Counted from the stretch's first letter, positions 1 to 5,526 are shown. The stretch is 6,818 nucleotides of DNA from JBEINZ01 sp040377825 (GCA_040377825.1 JBEINZ010000176.1:1-6818), one strand, 5' to 3'. Numbers and translations: made by a program. Notes: generated from the letters alone by a model not told the origin.

Positions 1-359
1 CTTTGAAGACGATCCTGCCCGAATTGCTCAAGGCGAAGCCGGGCGCGCTCTTGTTTGAAGGCGCGAACCCCCGTCATGCGCACGAGTGGACGGCGTGGCG
101 CGAGACCAAGCTTCCGGATGACTTGGTCCTCATTCCCGGCTGTTTGGATTCGACCACGAATTTCGTCGAACATCCCGAACTGGTCGCCCAACGGCTCGCC
201 AATTATATTGACGTGGTCGGAGTCGATCGCGTCATCGCGGGCACCGACTGCGGCTTTTCGACCTTCGCGGGCTTTGGCGTGGTCGAGCCGGAGATCGCTT
301 GGACGAAGCTTCGGAGCTTGAAGGAAGGCGCCGAACTGGCGTCGCGCCGTGTCCGGTAA
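1..359 (+). CDS. MetE-like (cobalamin-independent methionine synthase II family) protein, C-terminal part
   Basis: The reading frame is open from the window edge (first full codon at 3) to TAA at 357-359, so only the last ~118 residues are present. The visible part resembles the end of the UROD/MetE-like barrel of short (~370 aa) methionine-synthase-II-type proteins. It has the phrase LLFEGANPRHAHEW (residues 17-30 of the fragment) and GTDCGFSTFAG (80-90). In MetE proteins the Cys of the DCG motif is a zinc ligand that activates the thiol substrate; here it is Cys83. Glu19 could be the equivalent of the zinc-ligand Glu. The other expected ligands (His-x-Cys) would lie upstream and cannot be checked. 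Members of this short family are methyltransferases or alkyl-transferring enzymes acting on a thiol, and many have no proven substrate, so methionine synthesis is not assured. The hydrolase gene starts 6 nt downstream, suggesting an operon. Confidence 0.8.
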   Translation, partial: LKTILPELLKAKPGALLFEGANPRHAHEWTAWRETKLPDDLVLIPGCLDSTTNFVEHPELVAQRLANYIDVVGVDRVIAGTDCGFSTFAGFGVVEPEIAWTKLRSLKEGAELASRRVR

Positions 360-365
360 TCGGGC

Positions 366-1097
366 ATGAAGCCAAATGTCGTGTTTGTTCCCGGCATGCT
401 TTGCGACGAGAGGCTCTTCGCGCCGCAATTCGCCGCGCTCTCTGAGGACTTCGATTGCTCGCTGGCCGACCTAACCCGCGATGACGATATCACCGACATG
501 GCCATGAGGGTGCTCGCCGATGCACCGTCCGACCGCTTCACCCTGGTAGGGCTCTCGCTCGGCGGGATCGTCGCGATGGAAGTCGCGCGGCTAGCGCCTT
601 GGCGGCTTGCGCAGCTCGTCTTGATGGCCACCAATCATCAAGCGGCATCTGAGGCGTTCATCGCGACCCGAACCGACCAGATCGCCCGCGCAAGACGCGG
701 CGGCTTTCGGGAGATCGTCGTCAACGAGTTAAAGGTCCACTATCTCGCGCCCGGCCACGCCGATCACCCGCGCATCTTGAAGCTCGTTACGGATATGGCT
801 CTCCAAGCCGGGCCCGACGTCTTCGAGCGCCAAGGCCGAGCCTTGATGCGGCGCCGGGACCAGACCGACACACTTCGCAGCTGCGCCGTTTCAAGCCTTA
901 TCGTCGCCGGGGCGCACGATCGGCTATGTTCGCCTCGATCTCATCAGATCATGCGCAAGCTCATGCCCAATGCGGCCTTCATCGGCCTGCCGGATGTTGG
1001 TCATCTCGCGCCGCTTGAGGCACCGGGCGTTACGACCGAGGTGCTGCGTCGATTCGTTGGCGAAGCGGTACCCGGATCACCATCGGCAAGCGCTTAG
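366..1097 (+). CDS. alpha/beta fold hydrolase
   Basis: A 243-residue alpha/beta hydrolase of normal length for the family. The nucleophile elbow is GLSLGG with Ser64. The acid is probably Asp185 in the phrase VAGAHDRLCSP, and the catalytic His is His213 in DVGHLAPLEAP, so the full Ser-Asp-His triad is present in the expected order. The N-terminal VFVPGMLCDERLF (residues 6-18) is the first beta-strand plus oxyanion-loop region. There is no signal peptide, so it should be cytoplasmic. The start ATG at 366 lies 6 nt after the stop of the MetE-like gene, so the two are probably co-transcribed and perhaps translationally coupled; only a weak purine-rich stretch precedes the ATG. The substrate cannot be told from sequence. 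Family members cleave esters, lactones or thioesters. The pairing with a MetE-like transferase hints at a shared small-molecule pathway, which is inference. Confidence 0.88.
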   Translation: MKPNVVFVPGMLCDERLFAPQFAALSEDFDCSLADLTRDDDITDMAMRVLADAPSDRFTLVGLSLGGIVAMEVARLAPWRLAQLVLMATNHQAASEAFIATRTDQIARARRGGFREIVVNELKVHYLAPGHADHPRILKLVTDMALQAGPDVFERQGRALMRRRDQTDTLRSCAVSSLIVAGAHDRLCSPRSHQIMRKLMPNAAFIGLPDVGHLAPLEAPGVTTEVLRRFVGEAVPGSPSASA

Positions 1098-1102
1098 GCC
1101 AT

Positions 1103-1123
1103 GGTCGTCGAAACCGATCGACC
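1103..1123. terminator. possible hairpin between convergent genes
   Basis: GGTCGTCG at 1103-1110 can pair with CGA-(T)-CGACC at 1115-1123 around an AAAC loop, with one bulged T. It sits in the 37-nt gap between the hydrolase stop (1097) and the stop of the convergent secreted-protein gene (1135). There is no T-run on either side, so it is at best a weak, bidirectional 3'-end hairpin. Confidence 0.3.
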
Positions 1124-1134
1124 GAATCGCCGCG

Positions 1135-1497
1135 CTATCGGATCCGCGTGGCCGCGCGATACCGGATATATCCACCGATTTGGAATGTCGTGTTCCCGGC
1201 GCTGTAGACATATCCGCCGTAGCGGTCGCGCGTCCACCGCGTCGGATCGCCGATCTCCGACGGTGGGAAATCGACTGCGGAAAACGCGTCCTGTTCCGAT
1301 CGCTTTCGCGCGCTCGGCGCCTTTGCCGGTTTCGCTGGCCGAGCGGACTGGCAAACCACCGCATGCCTCTTCGCGACGGGGTCGGCGAAAGCCGGATTGT
1401 TTCGGCCGCGATCGGCGCACCTTGGGGAGGCCTCCGCGACGGATACTGTTGAAGTGGTTACGATGATCGACAAGAACAGAAGAGACCGAAGCAGCAT
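1135..1497 (-). CDS. small secreted hypothetical protein (signal peptide)
   Basis: I do not recognise the family. The protein is 120 residues from the ATG at 1497. Residues 1-23 form a clear Sec signal peptide: MLLR, a hydrophobic core LLFLSIIV, then an AEA cleavage motif before Ser24. The mature ~97-residue protein has two Cys (27 and 49), which could form a periplasmic disulfide, and a basic, proline/alanine-rich middle (PAKPAKAPSARKR). Its aromatic, glycine-rich tail contains YGGYVYSAGNT and FQIGGYIRYRA. The IGGYIR phrase recalls the first beta-strands of alphaproteobacterial porins, but the protein ends there and is far too short to be a porin. The frame extends upstream to an ATG at 1545 and a TTG at 1551. 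A TATAAT box at 1534-1539 lies inside that extension, so transcription would begin near 1527 and the ATG at 1497 is the better start. No strong ribosome-binding site is seen. Confidence 0.6.
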   Translation of the reverse strand: MLLRSLLFLSIIVTTSTVSVAEASPRCADRGRNNPAFADPVAKRHAVVCQSARPAKPAKAPSARKRSEQDAFSAVDFPPSEIGDPTRWTRDRYGGYVYSAGNTTFQIGGYIRYRAATRIR

Positions 1498-1533
1498 GCC
1501 GATAACCCGACTGGCGAAAGCACCATCAAGTAC

Positions 1534-1563
1534 ATTATAGCGCATCGCCAAACGTTATGTGAG
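1534..1563 (-). promoter_or_regulatory. sigma-70-type promoter for the small secreted protein
   Basis: On the minus strand a perfect -10 box TATAAT (1539 down to 1534) is preceded by an 18-nt spacer and CTCACA (1563 down to 1558), which matches four of six bases of TTGACA. The predicted start of transcription near 1527 leaves a leader of about 30 nt before the ATG at 1497. The local AT-richness stands out against the GC-rich surroundings. Confidence 0.5.
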
Positions 1564-1568
1564 GATTT

Positions 1569-1586
1569 GGCGCGAACGCCTTTTTT
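1569..1586 (+). terminator. short GC hairpin followed by T6
   Basis: GGCG (1569-1572), a CGAA loop and CGCC (1577-1580) are followed by six T at 1581-1586, the form of a short intrinsic terminator on the plus strand. On the minus strand the same hairpin has a TTCG tetraloop but no T-run after it. It lies about 25-40 nt past the DUF1489 stop, so it may also mark the end of the four-gene minus-strand transcript and insulate the next promoter. The stem is only 4 bp, so efficiency is doubtful. Confidence 0.35.
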
Positions 1587-1609
1587 GAGCTATCTTCGTC
1601 GGCCAACGA

Positions 1610-2041
1610 TCAAAGAAGCCCGAGTGTCGCGAGTTCCTTAACGAATTCGGGGGGCAGATCGCGCGAACCGTTGGCGCGGAAATCGCGCGGCGCGTCGTTC
1701 GCCTCAAGATAGCGCCAACCCTGGAACGGCCTGAAGGGTCTTGGCTCCACCTGCACCAATTCACCGGAGAGCACGATATCGCAATGCGGGACGCCCATAT
1801 GGTCCACTGTCGCGCGCAGATCAACGATCGCCTCGCGCACCATGATCGCGCCCTTGATTACCCAGAACATCGACCCGCCGTCGACAATCTCGTCACGCCG
1901 CTTTGGGCTCTGGCGTGTACGGTGAACGTGGACCGGCTCCAGGCCGCGCCGGCGACGCTCGGCTCTCTGCGTGTCCACCCAGTCCTGAAGGTCCTGGACG
2001 CGTTCTGAACCGACTGAGAGCTTGAGCAGGTGGAGCGTCAT
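1610..2041 (-). CDS. DUF1489 family protein
   Basis: A 143-residue protein matching the alphaproteobacterial DUF1489 family. It begins MTLHLLKLSVG, has the phrase SPKRRDEIVDGGSMFWVIKG around residues 45-64, and RPFQGWRYLEANDAPRD around 104-120, the family's most conserved stretch. Length is typical of the family. No signal peptide or membrane segment is seen, so it should be cytoplasmic. The function of the family is unknown. The ATG at 2041 is chosen because family homology begins exactly there. The frame stays open upstream to 2323, but that part overlaps the GST gene in another frame and looks like compositional read-through. A GGGGAA stretch lies about 13 nt before the ATG, a rather distant ribosome-binding site. 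It is last in the minus-strand run, 70 nt after the GST stop. Confidence 0.88.
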   Translation of the reverse strand: MTLHLLKLSVGSERVQDLQDWVDTQRAERRRRGLEPVHVHRTRQSPKRRDEIVDGGSMFWVIKGAIMVREAIVDLRATVDHMGVPHCDIVLSGELVQVEPRPFRPFQGWRYLEANDAPRDFRANGSRDLPPEFVKELATLGLL

Positions 2042-2111
2042 GAGATTGGCGTATTCCCCGCGCTGCACGGCGTCAATCGTCAACGCCGCGATGCGCGGTT
2101 TTGTCCCCGCT

Positions 2112-2759
2112 TCACTCGATTTCGTCCTCGGGAACGATCTCGGTTTCCGCCTCCGCCGCCGCGATCCACTCACGCATCGCCGGGAGTTCCAAGATCGCGT
2201 CCATGTAAGCCCGCGTGTCGGGCTCGACCGGCCAGTCATATCGGTCGAGCCGGCCGACAACCGGGGCATACATCGCGTCTGCCGCGCTGAAGGCCCCGAA
2301 CAGGAACGGCCCTCCGGCGGCAAATCGGCTGCGAGCTTCGCGCCAGAGCGCCACGATGCGGACGACGTCGCGCGCGGCGTCGTCGCCCCAATCGCGATAG
2401 ACGAAGCGCTTGCGCAGGTTCATGGGGTTAGCCTTGCGCAACGCCATGAACCCCGCATGCATTTCGTGAGAGATGGCCCGCGCGATGGCGCGTGCTGTCC
2501 GTTCACGCGGCCATATGGCCTGGTCGGGATAAACATCGGCGAAATACTCAATGATCGCCAGGGATTCCCAAACCGTGATGTCGCCATCGATTAGGCAGGG
2601 CACGCGCACCGAGGGCGAAATCTTGGCGACCTCCGCATGCCAGTTCGGCATGCCAAAGGGGAGATAGATCTCCTCAAACGGCAGCTCGAAATGGCGCGCG
2701 ACGAGCCACGGACGAAGCGACCACGATGAATAGTTTTTGTTGGCGATGACGAGCTGCAT
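2112..2759 (-). CDS. glutathione S-transferase family protein
   Basis: A 215-residue GST with both domains. The N-terminal thioredoxin-like domain (about 1-80) starts MQLVIANKNYSSWSLRPWL. The Ser cluster at 11, 12 and 14 holds the probable catalytic Ser that activates glutathione. VPCLIDGD (53-60), with the cis-Pro after Val53, and WESLAIIEYF (64-73) form the G-site, where Glu65-Ser66 bind the gamma-glutamyl group. The C-terminal helical domain (about 85-200) has FSAADAMYAPVVGRL (157-171), which contains the N-capping box Ser158-x-x-Asp161. The enzyme would conjugate glutathione to, or reduce, electrophilic or peroxide substrates in the cytoplasm; the actual substrate cannot be read. The ATG at 2759 is preferred over codons 12 residues upstream because GST homology begins there and GGGAT lies 5 nt ahead. 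The acidic tail (ETEIVPEDEIE) is probably disordered. Confidence 0.9.
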   Translation of the reverse strand: MQLVIANKNYSSWSLRPWLVARHFELPFEEIYLPFGMPNWHAEVAKISPSVRVPCLIDGDITVWESLAIIEYFADVYPDQAIWPRERTARAIARAISHEMHAGFMALRKANPMNLRKRFVYRDWGDDAARDVVRIVALWREARSRFAAGGPFLFGAFSAADAMYAPVVGRLDRYDWPVEPDTRAYMDAILELPAMREWIAAAEAETEIVPEDEIE

Positions 2760-2830
2760 GGCGATCCCGGAACAGGGGCTGGACGGCACGCACATTCCAG
2801 GTCCCGAGGCCGAAGGTCAATCGACGATCC

Positions 2831-2847
2831 GTGATTGGATCAATCAC
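2831..2847. repeat. perfect 7-bp inverted repeat over the rhodanese stop codon
   Basis: GTGATTG (2831-2837), GAT, CAATCAC (2841-2847) form a perfect hairpin with a 3-nt loop. It includes the TGA stop of the rhodanese gene and stands in the 80-nt gap before the GST start. There is no T-run on the minus strand, so it is not a standard terminator. It could be an mRNA 3'-end stabiliser or processing element, or chance. Confidence 0.4.
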
Positions 2848-3253
2848 TTGCCGTGATAGATGCCGGCTCGATCGGCAAGCCGGCCTTTTTCCAGGCACCG
2901 AAACCACCCGCGATGTGCGCGACCGGGGTCAATCCCATGTCTTGCGCTGTCTTGGCGGCGAGCGCGGAACGCCAGCCGCCGGCACAGAAGAACACGAAAT
3001 GCTTGTCTTCTTGAAAGACAGGCTTGTGATAAGGGCTCGCCGGATCGATCCAGAACTCAAGCATCCCGCGCGGGCAGTGGAAAGCCCCTGGCATGCGCCC
3101 TTCCCGCTCGAGTTCGCGCGGATCCCTTAAATCGACAAAAACGACATCGTTACGACCGAGCAAAGACGCGGCTTCCTCAACGGGCAAGGTTGCGATCTCG
3201 GCTTCGGCCGCCTCGATCAAATCCCGGTAGCCTGTTTTCATCGTCTGCGCCAT
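2840..3253 (-). CDS. single-domain rhodanese-like sulfurtransferase
   Basis: A 137-residue single rhodanese domain. It shows VVFVDLRDPRELEREGRMPGAFHCPRG in two parts (VFVDLRDPRE at about 38-47, then GRMPGAFHCPRG) and the active-site loop CAGGWRS with the persulfide-forming Cys90. HIAGGFGAWKKAGLP near the C-terminus is the usual end of the fold. Such proteins move sulfane sulfur from donors such as thiosulfate, glutathione persulfide or cysteine persulfide to thiol acceptors in the cytoplasm. The CAGGWRSA loop, with its Gly-Gly-Trp-Arg, is typical of small stand-alone rhodaneses. The ATG at 3253 is favoured over one at 3283 because GGAAAGG lies 9 nt upstream of it and homology does not reach further. 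The MFS stop is 36 nt upstream and the GST follows 80 nt downstream, so co-transcription is likely. Donor and acceptor are unknown. Confidence 0.9.
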   Translation of the reverse strand: MAQTMKTGYRDLIEAAEAEIATLPVEEAASLLGRNDVVFVDLRDPRELEREGRMPGAFHCPRGMLEFWIDPASPYHKPVFQEDKHFVFFCAGGWRSALAAKTAQDMGLTPVAHIAGGFGAWKKAGLPIEPASITASD

Positions 3254-3262
3254 TGGAACGAA

Positions 3263-3269
3263 CCTTTCC
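3263..3269 (-). promoter_or_regulatory. ribosome-binding site deciding the rhodanese start
   Basis: Read on the minus strand this is GGAAAGG, 9 nt before the ATG at 3253. The alternative ATG at 3283 has no purine-rich site in front of it, so the shorter protein is preferred. Confidence 0.6.
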
Positions 3270-3289
3270 AAACCGTCATCCAATACAGT

Positions 3290-4489
3290 TTAGGGCAAAG
3301 AAATCGGATCCGAGCGCGTGGCAGAAATCACCGGCCCGGGCGAGCGGTTCGATCGGCCGATCATCGTGGCCGCGGCGAGCGCGACCAAGAAGCCCACGCC
3401 GAAAATGCCAAAGGCCATCGCGGTTGACGTAGCGGCAGCGATTTCGCCGAAGACCCAGGGCGCGCCGAGACGCGGCCCGCCGGCGACAAAGGCTGCGAAA
3501 CTCAAGGCAGCGCCGCCGAGCGCTGGCGCCGTGGCAACCGCAAGCGCCATTGAGCACGGAGAGATCAAAGCCGTTCCGAGCCCGATCACCGCGAAACCCA
3601 CCACGGTCTGGGCAAAGGAGCCCGACGTCCCGACGATCGTAAAGCCTGTCGCGGCGACGACGATTGATATCGCCACCAACCGACGATCGCTGAAGATCCG
3701 CCGCAGCCGATCACCGCCGAAGCGCAAAATCGCTTGGCAGCCCGCGAAGAAGGAGCTGCCCAGCCCAGCGATGCCGGCAAGGGCCGGCGCTTGCTCGTCG
3801 AGCAGCGTCGCCGACCACATGAGCGCCGCGGTTTCACCCGCTATCGAGATGCCCATGACGATACCGATGGCAAGGAGCGATGCGCCAATTGTCAGGCGCG
3901 GCCGTTTGGTGCCGGTCGGACGATGAGCGAGCGGCCGGTCGGGTGTTCCGACACTGACGGCGATGAACGCGGCGACGCAGACAACCCCGATCAGCGCGGC
4001 ATTGACGGCTGTTCCGAACGAGAGCGCCACGAGGCTTGCCACAACCGCGCTTGCGGCAACGCCGGCGGAGGCCGACCCGTGCAAGGCCGCGAGGATCGGC
4101 CGCTTCATGTCAGCTTCAACAAGCGTGCCCTCGGTGTTCATGACGAGGTCGATTGTACCGCCCACGAAACCGAAAGCGATGAGCAGGACGGCGAATAAGG
4201 TCGCGTCTTGCGAGACCAGGGCCGCGGCGAGGAGGAACGAGAAGGCAGGAAAGACGAGCAACATAATTCGGCGCGGCGATAGGTGCTCCATCAGCTTTGC
4301 GCCGAGCGACATCGCGATGATATAGGCCGCCGAGTGCAGCGTGATGATCAGCCCGAAGGTCGCCGGTCCTATCCCGACCGCGCGGACAACAACCGGCAGC
4401 GATCCGGCCCAAAAGCCGATCAGCAAGCCGAAGGCCGCGAACTGCACCGTGATGGCGGCGCGCGGGGACATCTTGACTGTCGAATTCAA
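3290..4489 (-). CDS. MFS transporter, MosC/YbjJ-like
   Basis: A 399-residue membrane protein with about 12 hydrophobic segments, the normal size for the major facilitator superfamily. Subfamily hints fit MosC/YbjJ/fucose-permease-like carriers. These are VMNTEGTLVEADMKRPILAALHG in two pieces (MNTEG at 117-121, then RPILAALHGSASAG at 130-143), GETAALMWSATLL at 218-230, where relatives have an acidic-small-Trp phrase in TM7, and the motif-A-like loops GAKLMEHLSPRR (63-74) and RFGGDRLRR (256-264). It would move a small polar or hydrophobic solute across the inner membrane by secondary transport; substrate and direction are unknown. The TTG at 4489 is chosen because AGGAAAG lies 8 nt upstream. 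The ATG at 4471 (393 residues) has no comparable site. Stop is TAA. It is first in the run of four minus-strand genes and faces the divergent DUF599 gene. Confidence 0.87.
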   Translation of the reverse strand: MNSTVKMSPRAAITVQFAAFGLLIGFWAGSLPVVVRAVGIGPATFGLIITLHSAAYIIAMSLGAKLMEHLSPRRIMLLVFPAFSFLLAAALVSQDATLFAVLLIAFGFVGGTIDLVMNTEGTLVEADMKRPILAALHGSASAGVAASAVVASLVALSFGTAVNAALIGVVCVAAFIAVSVGTPDRPLAHRPTGTKRPRLTIGASLLAIGIVMGISIAGETAALMWSATLLDEQAPALAGIAGLGSSFFAGCQAILRFGGDRLRRIFSDRRLVAISIVVAATGFTIVGTSGSFAQTVVGFAVIGLGTALISPCSMALAVATAPALGGAALSFAAFVAGGPRLGAPWVFGEIAAATSTAMAFGIFGVGFLVALAAATMIGRSNRSPGPVISATRSDPISLP

Positions 4490-4497
4490 CGGCTAAA

Positions 4498-4504
4498 CTT
4501 TCCT
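4498..4504 (-). promoter_or_regulatory. ribosome-binding site supporting a TTG start for the MFS gene
   Basis: On the minus strand this reads AGGAAAG, 8 nt before TTG at 4489-4487. No equivalent precedes the in-frame ATG six codons later, so the rare TTG start is likely to be the one used. Confidence 0.5.
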
Positions 4505-4570
4505 GACAGAATCTTCGCCCAAACTGAATGGCGACGTGAGAGAACGCAGCCTTCATTGACACGGCGATGA

Positions 4571-4623
4571 ACACGTTGCTAGCGCGGCATTTACATCTGA
4601 ACTGCCGCGTTTGGGTCGCGTGT
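4571..4623. repeat. nested inverted repeat in the divergent control region
   Basis: CGCGGCA (4583-4589) and TGCCGCG (4603-4609) are perfect arms around a 13-nt AT-rich centre. Outside them ACACG (4571-4575) and CGTGT (4619-4623) form a second pair with almost the same centre (4596-4597). The element lies between the divergent MFS (4489) and DUF599 (4700/4733) genes, where an operator for a dimeric regulator or an RNA hairpin could sit. A perfect TTGACA occurs just left of it on the plus strand at 4556-4561, but no convincing -10 box follows at 16-18 nt. The rest of the 4490-4732 gap shows no gene or other clear site. Confidence 0.4.
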
Positions 4624-4732
4624 GAATGAAAGGACGATAACGGCGGAAACAAGTTGGCAGGGTCTTCCGTGACGCGTCCGGATTTGCCAAGCTCACGCCA
4701 TGCTGAATCTTACGCTGCTCGATTAGTGCGCC

Positions 4733-5380
4733 GTGACATGGTTCGCCGCCGCTTGGCTGGTGTTCGGCCTCGTCTCGGATACGGGTGCCTTCGGTCGGGT
4801 ATCCCTGTCGAAAGCCATGGAGGACGAGCGTCGGGCATGGATGCGGCAAATGCTGCATCGCGATGTTAGGATCGTTGATACCCAAATTCTCGGCTCGCTG
4901 CAAAACGGAACGGCGTTTTTCGCATCGACATCGCTCATCGCGCTCGGCGGAGCCTTCACACTCCTCAACCAGACCGACCGCATCCTGGACGTTTTTCGAG
5001 ATCTACCGCTACATACAGCTGCAAACCGAGCCGAAGTGGAAATCAAGATCCTGTCGCTTTGCGTGATCTACGGCTACGCCTTTTTCAAATTCGGCTGGGC
5101 CTATCGGCTCTTCAATTATGCCGCGATCCTGATTGGCACCGTCCCGACCGTACCCTTCTCCGACCCGATCAAGGCGGAAGCCGCGGCCGCCCGCGCGGCG
5201 GACATGCAGATTATCGCCGGCCGGCATTTCAATCGCGGCCTGCGCGCCTTCTTTTTCTCGATCGCATTCCTCGGCTGGTTCGTGAACGGCTGGGTTTTGA
5301 TGGCCAGCACGACCTTGATTCTGGCAACGTTGGTGCGAAGACAATACTTCTCTCGTGCTCGATTAGCGGTCATGGGTTGA
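4733..5380 (+). CDS. DUF599 family membrane protein, N-terminus interrupted by an in-frame TAG
   Basis: This is the DUF599 family of integral membrane proteins of unknown function. Signature stretches are RIVDTQILGSLQNGTAFF (46-63), FFASTSLIALGGAF (62-75), YAFFKFGWAYRLFNYAAIL (115-133) and HFNRGLRAFFFSIAFLGWF (165-183). Hydrophobic segments lie near 3-14, 60-78, 105-125 and 172-200. The start given is a GTG at 4733, the first start codon after an in-frame TAG at 4724-4726, giving 215 residues with a clipped first membrane segment and no ribosome-binding site. Reading upstream in the same frame from an ATG at 4700 gives MLNLTLLD, then TAG, then CAVTWFAAAW, which looks like the usual family N-terminus (LLD followed by a WF-AAW membrane helix). 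The gene was probably 226-227 codons long and acquired a stop at codon 9, unless the TAG is a base-call error or translation reinitiates at the GTG 6 nt later. The rest of the frame is intact with a TGA stop. Confidence 0.82.
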   Translation: MTWFAAAWLVFGLVSDTGAFGRVSLSKAMEDERRAWMRQMLHRDVRIVDTQILGSLQNGTAFFASTSLIALGGAFTLLNQTDRILDVFRDLPLHTAANRAEVEIKILSLCVIYGYAFFKFGWAYRLFNYAAILIGTVPTVPFSDPIKAEAAAARAADMQIIAGRHFNRGLRAFFFSIAFLGWFVNGWVLMASTTLILATLVRRQYFSRARLAVMG

Positions 5381-5408
5381 GCCGGCCTCATTTTTCATAT
5401 TTTATAAT
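5377..5408 (+). promoter_or_regulatory. candidate promoter for the chemoreceptor gene
   Basis: A perfect TATAAT lies at 5403-5408 in the AT-rich gap 5381-5526. The best upstream hexamer is TTGAGC at 5377-5382, four of six matches but with a 20-nt spacer, longer than normal. The -10 box is the main evidence. It lies about 120 nt before the ATG at 5527, leaving a leader that contains the 13-codon frame at 5485-5526. No flagellar-type sigma site was recognised. Confidence 0.35.
5378..5395 (+). terminator. weak terminator-like hairpin after the DUF599 gene
   Basis: TGAG (5378-5381), loop CCGGC, CTCA (5387-5390), then TTTTT (5391-5395). The stem is only 4 bp and overlaps the stop codon, so any termination would be weak. 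Confidence 0.25.
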
Positions 5409-5484
5409 CTAATATCACAATTAACGCATCTTAAGTAGTTTTGTCGAATACTTGCGCCAAGAAGCACTCGGAATCGGTGTGAGC

Positions 5485-5526
5485 ATGGTCTCGCAAAACA
5501 ATAAATCATCGCGGATGGTCTTGTAG
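5485..5526 (+). other. 13-codon in-frame leader frame directly upstream of the chemoreceptor
   Basis: ATG at 5485 opens MVSQNNKSSRMVL and ends at TAG 5524-5526, immediately followed by the chemoreceptor ATG at 5527 in the same frame. It could be a chance frame, a leader peptide whose termination feeds reinitiation, or an original N-terminus cut by an amber mutation. The purine-rich GGTGTGAG stretch ahead of it is only a moderate ribosome-binding site. Confidence 0.15.
5513..5518 (+). promoter_or_regulatory. ribosome-binding site of the chemoreceptor
   Basis: GGATGG lies 8 nt before ATG 5527. With the in-frame TAG just upstream, it fixes 5527 as the first possible start of the long frame. Confidence 0.5.

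Noticed and set aside
1077..1466. Several overlapping plus- and minus-strand frames in the region of the secreted protein
   Set aside because: Their products are Arg-rich and featureless, whereas only the minus-strand frame ending at 1135 has a signal peptide and a promoter.
2042..2323. Open extension of the DUF1489 frame upstream, which would give a 237-residue protein
   Set aside because: It overlaps the C-terminal end of the GST gene in another frame, is rich in Arg/Ser/Pro typical of shadow frames in GC-rich DNA, and family homology starts exactly at the ATG at 2041.
3318..3926. 202-residue plus-strand frame opposite the MFS gene
   Set aside because: It is the low-complexity Ala/Pro/Lys antisense of the transmembrane segments; the minus strand gives a complete 12-segment transporter.
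4716..5366. 11-bp direct repeat TGCTCGATTAG at 4716-4726 and 5356-5366 flanking the DUF599 gene, possible target-site duplication
   Set aside because: A few 11-mer matches are expected by chance in a window of this size, there are no inverted ends or transposase, and the second copy lies inside the DUF599 coding sequence.
4700..5526. TAG recoded as sense (amber reassignment or pyrrolysine-like use), because two in-frame TAGs occur at gene starts
   Set aside because: TAG is the natural stop of the hydrolase and of the secreted protein, where translation must end for sensible product lengths, and no matching tRNA or recoding signal is visible. A mutation or error at 4724 is simpler.
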